Below, piece by piece: positions 1 to 4,886 of a stretch of DNA of 6,248 nt. Source of the stretch: an uncultured Pseudomonadota bacterium. GTDB taxonomy: Bacteria; Pseudomonadota; Gammaproteobacteria; Burkholderiales; SG8-39. Below the pieces are notes generated by a model that was not told where the DNA came from, made no database searches, and saw only the letters and a program-made list of their open reading frames with translations. Both the position numbers and the translations under genes were made by a program. Within the stretch, counting starts at the first letter, position 1. The number at the start of each line of letters is the position of its first letter. The stretch spans positions 1-6,248 of the forward strand of contig CAIPGJ010000845.1 of assembly GCA_903864555.1 (NCBI GenBank), written 5' to 3'.

Positions 1-495
1 ATGGCCCAGGGCAGTGCCGGCCCCTATGTGCCCACGCCCTGGCCCATCGTCGACGAGTTGCTCAAGCTCGCCAACATCAAGAAGGGCGAATACCTCATCG
101 ATCTGGGGTCCGGCGACGGCCGCCTGGTGATCGCCGCTGCCAAGCGTTTCGGCGCCCAGGGCCACGGCATCGATATCCAGGCCGACCTGGTGAAGAAGGC
201 CACGGCCGCCGCCGCAGCCGAAGGCGTGGCTGACCGGGTGCGCTTCATCAATGGCGACCTGTTTCAGGCCGACATGTCCAGGGCCGACATCATCACCGTC
301 TACCTGCTGCCCAGCATCATGGACAAGCTGGTGCCCAAGCTGATGAAGGAACTCAAGCCCGGCGCGCGCGTGGTGTCCCATGACTATCCGCTGGAGCCCT
401 GGGTCTATGACCGCGTGCTGTCCTTCGATTTCAAGGAAAAGATCGAGATCAGCGGCACCACGCGCACGGTGCTGTACCACTACACCAAAAAGTAG
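1..495 (+). CDS. Class I SAM-dependent methyltransferase, possibly 5'-partial
   Basis: This encodes a Rossmann-fold methyltransferase of 164 residues if the ATG at base 1 is the true start. The glycine-rich SAM-binding motif I is DLGSGDG at residues 34-40. The acidic residue that usually binds the SAM ribose is D58 in GHGIDIQ, and a further conserved acidic loop is GDLF (85-88). The stretch from about 99 (TVYLLPS) to KELKPGARVVSHDYP (116-130) resembles small methyltransferases related to the FAM173/ATPSCKMT lysine methyltransferases; that likeness is from memory of the family. The substrate is unknown. The window begins exactly at this ATG, so no ribosome site can be checked. Many relatives carry a signal peptide before the PYVPTP segment (8-13), so the gene may extend upstream. 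The gene ends in TAG, and a hairpin and the VOC gene follow. Confidence 0.85.
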   Translation: MAQGSAGPYVPTPWPIVDELLKLANIKKGEYLIDLGSGDGRLVIAAAKRFGAQGHGIDIQADLVKKATAAAAAEGVADRVRFINGDLFQADMSRADIITVYLLPSIMDKLVPKLMKELKPGARVVSHDYPLEPWVYDRVLSFDFKEKIEISGTTRTVLYHYTKK

Positions 496-501
496 GCGGT
501 T

Positions 502-520
502 CCCGCAGGGACGCTGCGGG
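502..520 (+). other. Intercistronic hairpin after the methyltransferase gene
   Basis: CCCGCAG (502-508) and CTGCGGG (514-520) form a perfect 7-bp GC-rich stem around the 5-base loop GGACG, beginning six bases after the methyltransferase stop. No T-run follows, so it does not look like a classical intrinsic terminator. It could be an mRNA 3'-end stabiliser or a partial attenuator between the methyltransferase and VOC genes. Confidence 0.5.
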
Positions 521-540
521 GCACGCCACCATGCCCGAAC

Positions 541-547
541 AGGGAGG
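541..547 (+). promoter_or_regulatory. Ribosome binding site deciding the VOC gene start
   Basis: AGGGAGG at 541-547 is a near-consensus Shine-Dalgarno placed 7 bases before the ATG at 555. It lies downstream of another in-frame ATG at 531, so it favours the shorter protein. Both ATGs begin with the same 9 bases (ATGCCCGAA). Confidence 0.75.
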
Positions 548-554
548 CCAGTTC

Positions 555-1334
555 ATGCCCGAATACCTACGCTTGCGCCAGATCTGCCTGGTCGCAGCCG
601 AGCTCGAACCGGTGGTCGAGCAGATCTGCCGCATCTTCGATGTGGCCGTCTGCCACCGTGACGCAATGGTGGGCAAGTACGGCCTGCACAATGCCCTGAT
701 GCCCTTCGGGCCCACCTTCATCGAGGTGGTGGCACCGCTGCCGGGCAAGGCGCCCGCTGAAACCGCCGCTGGCCGCTACCTGCAGCGGCTGGGCGGCGAT
801 GGCGGCTACATGGTGATCATGGACTGTGACGATGCGCTGCGCTGGCGCGCACATTTCGAAGCCATCGGCGTGCGCATCACCAACAAGCTGGAGTACCCGC
901 GCTACACCGGCAACCAGCTGCATCCCAAGGACGTCGGTGGCACGCTGATGTCCATGGGCCATGACATCAATGGCGATGACCTGTGGGGCAACTGGAATGC
1001 CGCCGGTGACCACTGGAAGGATTTCGTGCGTACCGGGCGCGTGCAGCTGATCTCGGCCGTGCGCACCCAGACCGATGACCCGCTGCAACTGGCCGCGCGC
1101 TGGGGCCGGATCCTGCAGCGTGAAGTGCAGCAGGATGCCGCTGGCGTGCATGTCGATCTGGACAATGCACCGCTCTACTTCGTCAAGCCGGTGGACGGGC
1201 GCGGCGAGACCATGCAGGCTCTGGACATCCGGACGAATGACCGCGAGGCCATCCTGGCGGCCGCGCGGGAACAGGGCCTGACCGTGACCACTGACAGCCT
1301 GAGCCTGTGCGGCATCCAGTGGCGGCTGGTTTAA
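555..1334 (+). CDS. Glyoxalase-fold (VOC superfamily) protein
   Basis: This is a 259-residue protein read from the ATG at 555, chosen for the Shine-Dalgarno at 541-547. The alternative ATG at 531 would add 8 residues and would place that site inside the gene. The N-terminal half follows the vicinal-oxygen-chelate pattern: a first strand LRQICLVAAEL (7-17), a long helix, H45, and the strand TFIEVVAPL (54-62) whose E57 is a typical metal ligand position. GGDGGYMVI (80-88) starts a second module, and LHPKDVGGTLMSM (122-134) holds H123 in a setting like the metal-binding histidine of methylmalonyl-CoA-epimerase-like folds. The C-terminal third (from about 160) looks like another beta-alpha repeat. 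Substrate and reaction cannot be read from the sequence; isomerase, lyase or dioxygenase-like chemistry are all possible. It lies 59 bases after the methyltransferase gene, so the two may be co-transcribed. Confidence 0.75.
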   Translation: MPEYLRLRQICLVAAELEPVVEQICRIFDVAVCHRDAMVGKYGLHNALMPFGPTFIEVVAPLPGKAPAETAAGRYLQRLGGDGGYMVIMDCDDALRWRAHFEAIGVRITNKLEYPRYTGNQLHPKDVGGTLMSMGHDINGDDLWGNWNAAGDHWKDFVRTGRVQLISAVRTQTDDPLQLAARWGRILQREVQQDAAGVHVDLDNAPLYFVKPVDGRGETMQALDIRTNDREAILAAAREQGLTVTTDSLSLCGIQWRLV

Positions 1335-1340
1335 CGCGAG

Positions 1341-1366
1341 GCTGCCCGCGGATGCCGGCAGGCAGC
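1341..1366 (+). other. Weak hairpin after the VOC gene
   Basis: GCTGCC (1341-1346) can pair with GGCAGC (1361-1366) over a 14-base loop, and a shorter alternative pairing of CTGCC with GGCAG (1357-1361) also exists. Only TT follows, so terminator function is doubtful. The rest of the 91-base gap up to 1425 contains an AT-richer patch (about 1379-1396) but no convincing promoter. Confidence 0.25.
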
Positions 1367-1425
1367 TTGCTGCTCCCTTCAATGTCAAAACCTGTACCGC
1401 CCCCCGCAGACACTGAGCGCCCTGC

Positions 1426-2811
1426 ATGAACCAGACCGCCCCAATGCCTTCCGTGCGTCTGGCCGCAGTGGCCGGCATGTTCTATCCCGGTGATCCTGCC
1501 GCCCTGGCGCGCGACCTGCGCGAGCTGCTGGACACCACCCCGGAAGTGCTGCCCTCCCGCGGTTTCCCCAAGGCCCTGATCGTCCCGCATGCGGGTTACG
1601 TCTATTCCGGCGCGGTGGCCGCCCAGGCCTATGACCTGCTACGCCCGGCCCGCGGCATCGTCAAACGCGTGCTGCTGCTCGGGCCCTGCCATCGCGTCGC
1701 GGTCGAGGGCCTGGCCCTGCCGGGGGCGCGGGCCTTTGCCACGCCACTGGGCCCGTTGGCCGTGGATGAGGCCGCCGTGGCGCAGTTACGGGGGCTGTCG
1801 CAGGTCATCGAGTTTGCGCCCACTCACGCGCAGGAGCACGCCCTGGAAGTGCAACTGCCCTTCATCCGCGAAGTGCTGGGGGAGGACGTGAAGCTGGTGC
1901 CGCTGGTGGTCGGCAGGGTCGGCGCGACGCAGGTGGCCGAGGTGCTGGAGCGCCTGTGGGGCGGGCGCGAGACGCTCATCCTCATCAGCTCCGACCTGTC
2001 CCACTTCCAGGCCTATGAAGAAGCCTGCCGCATCGACGGCGACACCGTGCAAGCGATCCTGCGCGGCGATGCCGGGCTGAACCATCATCAGGCCTGCGGC
2101 GCCACCCCCATTGCCGGCATGCTCGAAGCTGCCGCGGCCCACGGCCTCAAGCCGCGGCTGCTGCGTTACTGCAACTCCGGGGATACCGCCGGCGGGCGCG
2201 GGCGGGTGGTGGGCTATGCCGCCTTCGCCTTCGACGCGGCCGATGCCGGGCCTTATGAAGCCCGGCATGGCGAGCAACTGCTGGCGCTGGCGCGCGCGGC
2301 CATCGGTGCCAAGATCGGCCTGAATGCCGCGCCGCAGATACCGGCGGAGGACTGGCTGCGCGAGCGCCGCGCCACCTTCGTCACGCTTACCCTCGACGGC
2401 CAGTTGCGCGGCTGCATCGGCCGCCTGGCAGCCGAGCGTGAACTGGGCGTGGATGTGGTCGAGAACGCCCGCCTGGCGGCCTTCTCCGATCCGCGCTTTG
2501 CCCCGCTGACTGCGGCCGAGTTCCGCCGTTGCGTGGTCGAAGTGTCCCTGCTCTCGGAGGCCAAGCGGCTGGAATTCGCCGACGAGGCCGACCTGCTCCG
2601 CCAGCTACGCCCGGGCGAGGACGGCCTCATCCTCGAATGCGACGGCCGGCGCGGCACCTTCCTGCCGCAGGTCTGGAAGTCCCTGCCACAGCCGGCGCAG
2701 TTCCTGTCCCAGCTGAAACTGAAAGCCGGCCTGCCTGCCGCAACGCGGCTGGAGCGCTGCCGCATCACCCGTTACCGCGCGCTGAAATGGGTGGAGGCGG
2801 GCGCCGCCTGA
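1426..2811 (+). CDS. AmmeMemoRadiSam protein B-A fusion (MEMO1 + AMMECR1)
   Basis: This single 461-residue chain carries two families that are usually separate genes. Residues ~8-271 are a MEMO1-like domain, related in fold to LigB-type class III dioxygenases. H55 in PHAGYVYSG, H89 in LGPCHR and C224 in ACGATPI match by motif the metal-site H49, H81 and C244 of human MEMO1; H134, H138 and H193 (SSDLSHF) are further conserved-looking residues. Residues ~279-455 are an AMMECR1 domain with LRGCIG (327-332), NARLAAFSDPRFAPLT (347-362) and TFLPQVW (411-417). In many bacteria and archaea these two proteins occur with a radical SAM enzyme; the system's role is unsettled. That enzyme is not in this window. 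No strong Shine-Dalgarno precedes the ATG at 1426; an ATG at 1444 is a possible alternative. The family call is secure; the biochemical role is not. Confidence 0.93.
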   Translation: MNQTAPMPSVRLAAVAGMFYPGDPAALARDLRELLDTTPEVLPSRGFPKALIVPHAGYVYSGAVAAQAYDLLRPARGIVKRVLLLGPCHRVAVEGLALPGARAFATPLGPLAVDEAAVAQLRGLSQVIEFAPTHAQEHALEVQLPFIREVLGEDVKLVPLVVGRVGATQVAEVLERLWGGRETLILISSDLSHFQAYEEACRIDGDTVQAILRGDAGLNHHQACGATPIAGMLEAAAAHGLKPRLLRYCNSGDTAGGRGRVVGYAAFAFDAADAGPYEARHGEQLLALARAAIGAKIGLNAAPQIPAEDWLRERRATFVTLTLDGQLRGCIGRLAAERELGVDVVENARLAAFSDPRFAPLTAAEFRRCVVEVSLLSEAKRLEFADEADLLRQLRPGEDGLILECDGRRGTFLPQVWKSLPQPAQFLSQLKLKAGLPAATRLERCRITRYRALKWVEAGAA

Positions 2812-2871
2812 ACGGGCGCGACCACGGCCTGGCTCCGGTGAACCCGGACCCGGAATCGCAAACCGCTGTCC

Positions 2872-2889
2872 AGCCCTTCGCTCAGGGCT
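2872..2889. terminator. Possible weak bidirectional terminator between convergent genes
   Basis: AGCCC (2872-2876) pairs with GGGCT (2885-2889) over an 8-base loop in the 70-base gap between the convergent fusion gene and SGNH gene, and overlaps the SGNH stop codon. The + strand continues with only two further T. A second small hairpin (TCCGG 2834-2838 with CCGGA 2844-2848) lies nearby. Neither has a proper T-run, so termination here is an inference from the convergent layout. Confidence 0.3.
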
Positions 2890-4024
2890 TTGCCGCCCCC
2901 GCCCGCAGGAAGGCTTCCAGCCCTGGCAATGCCGCCTCGGCAAACACGCCATGGCCTTCGGCAGTGAGGTGCACGTCATCGAGCAGATAGAGGGCGCGCT
3001 TTTGTTCTGGCGTCAGGCGTGACAGCGCCTCGAAGGCGTCCGTGTTGGCGATGCCGTGCTGCGCGAGGAATGCGCGCAGGGCCTGGTGCGGCAGCGGTTG
3101 GGGCTTGCTGATCTGCTCCAGCATCGGCAACTGGAACACGATGAGGCGCGATTTTGCTGCATCGGTTTCCGATTTCAGCTTCACCAGCAGCTCGCGCGTC
3201 AGCGCCCAGGCTTCGGAATCCCAGGCAAAGCCAGGGTCGTAGCGGACTTCCGCCGCCTTGCCTGCCGCCGTCCCCGCCGTGACCGCCTTGTCGGTGCCCT
3301 TGCCGGCCGTTTCAGCCGCGTCCATGCCGCGCTCGTAATTCTGCCGGGTCTGGATGCGCGTCTTCAGCACATCGAGGAACTGGAAGGCGGCCGAGTGGTT
3401 CCACAGCCAGCGGATGGTCTTGCGGTGGGCGACGCGCGTGCGCATCAGCCAGTTCAATTCCGGATATTCGTCCTTGAGCGGATTGGCGCGGCCGCGGTCA
3501 CGTGAAGCGAGATTGCCCCAGGTGTCATTGCCCCAGAACAAGGCCAGGATCACGGCATCGGGCTGGAACGGGCGCGCCCGCAGGTGGAACATCTGCAACT
3601 GCTCCCAGGTGCCGGTGCCATCGATGGCGAAGTTCATGATCTCCACCGGCTGTCCCAGTTTCTGCGCCAGCGCCTTCTCCCACAGCGTCTTGAACTGCTG
3701 TTCCACCGGCAGGTAGAGCGAGGCGGTGAGCGAATCCCCCAGTAGCGCAATGCGCAGCGTACCGGGCGGCTTGGCCAGCGGATACTCCCGGTCGGCCATG
3801 CCGATGCTGTTGGTGCGCACCTGGGTGGTGCTGCCGTACAGGTTGTCGAGGTGCTCGTTCAGGTTGGGGCAGTAGACATTGCCCATGATGGCGTCCAGGC
3901 ACAGCACCTTGGCCTCGGTGCGCGGATGCTTGATCAGGCGCAGAGCCACCTCCAGCCCGCCGAGGAACAGCAGGGCCGAGGCCGCCATCAGCGTGACGGG
4001 GATGAGGAGGCTTCGGATCTTCAT
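2882..4024 (-). CDS. Membrane-anchored SGNH/GDSL-family hydrolase
   Basis: This 380-residue protein has an N-terminal hydrophobic segment (about residues 5-30) after MKIR, which suggests a signal anchor and a periplasmic or envelope location. All four SGNH blocks are visible: GDSLT (96-100, nucleophile S98), G136 in the block II position (AIDGTGT), GND (165-167, oxyanion N166), and DDVH (349-352, D349 and H352). Such enzymes are esterases or O-acyl transferases/hydrolases, often acting on glycans. An Ala/Thr/Gly/Lys-rich stretch (about 236-260) interrupts the catalytic domain. The start at 4024 is chosen because the signal-anchor begins there; the 69-residue upstream extension to 4231 is low-complexity and would cover the divergent promoter region. 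The Shine-Dalgarno is weak (CCGGAA). It is divergent from the SxtJ/carbamoyltransferase operon, which hints at a shared glycan-modification role; this is inference. Confidence 0.85.
   Translation of the reverse strand: MKIRSLLIPVTLMAASALLFLGGLEVALRLIKHPRTEAKVLCLDAIMGNVYCPNLNEHLDNLYGSTTQVRTNSIGMADREYPLAKPPGTLRIALLGDSLTASLYLPVEQQFKTLWEKALAQKLGQPVEIMNFAIDGTGTWEQLQMFHLRARPFQPDAVILALFWGNDTWGNLASRDRGRANPLKDEYPELNWLMRTRVAHRKTIRWLWNHSAAFQFLDVLKTRIQTRQNYERGMDAAETAGKGTDKAVTAGTAAGKAAEVRYDPGFAWDSEAWALTRELLVKLKSETDAAKSRLIVFQLPMLEQISKPQPLPHQALRAFLAQHGIANTDAFEALSRLTPEQKRALYLLDDVHLTAEGHGVFAEAALPGLEAFLRAGAAKP
3245..3319 (-). repeat. Low-complexity Ala/Thr/Gly/Lys linker coding region
   Basis: Residues 236-260 of the SGNH hydrolase consist almost only of A, T, G, K, E, D and V, with two imperfect copies of a TAG...GK/DKA unit (TAGKGTDKAV then TAGTAAGKAAEV). 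It lies between the block III GND and the catalytic DxxH, so it is probably a flexible surface insertion. The underlying DNA is a degenerate GCC-rich repeat and could vary in length between strains. Confidence 0.5.
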
Positions 4025-4120
4025 GCGTGTGTTTCCGGTGTCGTCTGGAGGGAACGGGTGCCAAGGATAAGCCAATGCGCGCCAGGGGCAAGCCGGGCCC
4101 GTTCGGCAGGGGGCGAAAGC

Positions 4121-4126
4121 TATAAT
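4121..4126 (+). promoter_or_regulatory. Candidate -10 box (TATAAT) for the sxtJ-like operon
   Basis: A perfect TATAAT sits in an otherwise GC-rich 244-base intergenic region between the divergent SGNH and SxtJ-like genes, which makes it stand out. No good -35 element is seen at 16-18 bases upstream (sequence near 4097-4104 is GCCCGTTC), so an activator may be needed. Transcription from about 4133 would give a leader of roughly 135 bases before the ATG at 4269. The leader could form a 6-bp stem, CCCGGA (4156-4161) with TCCGGG (4174-4179), and holds an 8-base direct repeat TTGCAGCA (4183-4190 and 4206-4213). Confidence 0.45.
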
Positions 4127-4268
4127 AGCGGCCTGCGAAATGCCGGCGTGGTGTGCCCGGAATGTCGCGCCTGTCCGGGGCCTTGCAGCACCCCGTCGCA
4201 ATCCGTTGCAGCATCCATGGCAGCACGCCATCTCAGACCGCAGGGACCTTCATGGGCAGCAGACACTG

Positions 4269-4694
4269 ATGGAACACCGTCCCACGGTAGAAGCCCCCCA
4301 GGGCTCCTCCGACCGCAGCTTCGGCTTCGTCTTTTCCATCGTGTTCGCCATCATTGCGGCATGGCCGATGGTGATGCAGCGTGCCGCCGGTGGCAGCGTG
4401 CGCGTGTGGGCGCTGGCCGCGGCTGCTGCGTTCCTCCTGGCGGCGGTGGCGCGCCCGCAGGTGCTGGCGCCGCTCAACCGGGTCTGGACGCGCTTCGGCC
4501 TGCTGTTGCACGCCATCGTCAGTCCGGTGGCGCTGGGGGTGATCTTCTTCATCGGCATCATGCCGATCGGCCTCATCATGCGGGCGATGGGCAAGCGCCC
4601 GCTCAACCTGCAGTTCGACCGCGATGCGCAGAGCTATTGGGTGCCGCGCGATCCGCCCGGACCGCCCCCCGGCACCATGTCCGACCCGTTCTGA
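4269..4694 (+). CDS. SxtJ-family membrane protein
   Basis: This 141-residue integral membrane protein has hydrophobic segments at about 18-34, 46-63 and 83-105. Family-typical features are the DRSFGFVFSIVFAI opening (15-28), RPQVLAPLNRVWTRFGLLL (62-80), SPVALGVIFF (85-94), PIGLIMR (99-105), and a soluble tail with LQFDRDAQSYWVPRDPPGP (114-132). The tail motif SYWxPRxPPGP is characteristic. The family is named after SxtJ of the saxitoxin cluster, where it neighbours the carbamoyltransferase SxtI; its molecular role is not established. The ATG at 4269 is chosen because it directly precedes the conserved part; the only earlier in-frame ATG (4140) would add 43 non-conserved residues within the leader. 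No clear Shine-Dalgarno is seen. It is the first gene of the operon, 39 bases before the DUF5989 gene. Confidence 0.88.
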   Translation: MEHRPTVEAPQGSSDRSFGFVFSIVFAIIAAWPMVMQRAAGGSVRVWALAAAAAFLLAAVARPQVLAPLNRVWTRFGLLLHAIVSPVALGVIFFIGIMPIGLIMRAMGKRPLNLQFDRDAQSYWVPRDPPGPPPGTMSDPF

Positions 4695-4733
4695 ACACGC
4701 CCCAACACTGAACCAGACAAAGAAGAGACCCCC

Positions 4734-4883
4734 ATGTCGTTCATCAAGGATCTGTGGCGATTCCTGCGCGTGCGCAAGAAGTACTGGCTGGCGCCGATAT
4801 TGGTATTGATGGCCCTGCTCGGCGGCCTCATCGTGTTCGCCCAGGGTTCGGCGGTCGCGCCCTTCATCTACACACTGTTCTGA
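4734..4883 (+). CDS. DUF5989-family small membrane protein (SxtK-like)
   Basis: This 49-residue protein opens with a basic amphipathic head, FIKDLWRFLRVRKKYWL (3-19), followed by one transmembrane segment at about 19-41 and the ending AQGSAVAPFIYTLF (36-49), which is the hallmark of DUF5989. A purine-rich GAAGAG (4722-4727) six bases before the ATG is a fair ribosome site. By position and size it corresponds to the small protein SxtK next to SxtJ and SxtI in saxitoxin clusters; equivalence to SxtK is from context and memory, not alignment. Topology is probably N-terminus in the cytoplasm. A plausible role is anchoring or assembling the neighbouring carbamoyltransferase at the membrane, which is inference. 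Its TGA stop is followed after TCC by the GTG start of the next gene, in the same frame. Confidence 0.85.
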   Translation: MSFIKDLWRFLRVRKKYWLAPILVLMALLGGLIVFAQGSAVAPFIYTLF

Positions 4884-4886
4884 TCC

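Noticed and set aside
1367..1398. A possible promoter for the MEMO-AMMECR1 gene (TTGCTG with TGTACC)
   Set aside because: The spacing is about 20 bases and the -10 match is poor; no better pairing was found in the gap.
567..1478. A 303-codon open frame on the - strand opposite the VOC gene
   Set aside because: The + strand frame has a Shine-Dalgarno and recognisable VOC motifs; the antisense translation shows no recognisable motif.
1786..2277. A - strand open frame inside the MEMO domain region
   Set aside because: It lies opposite conserved MEMO residues and has no motif of its own; best read as a high-GC shadow.
4046..4063. A sigma-54-like TGGCAC on the - strand upstream of the SGNH gene
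   Set aside because: The expected TTGC element at the -12 position is missing (CCCT there), so the match is only half a site.
4025..4231. N-terminal extension of the SGNH protein to an upstream ATG
   Set aside because: The added 69 residues are Cys/Arg/Pro-rich and would bury the clear signal-anchor start MKIRSLLIP and the promoter region.
3851..4711. A 286-codon + strand frame spanning the divergent intergenic region
   Set aside because: It overlaps the SGNH gene antisense and the SxtJ-like gene in another frame, and is compositionally biased (R, A, P, G) without any domain.
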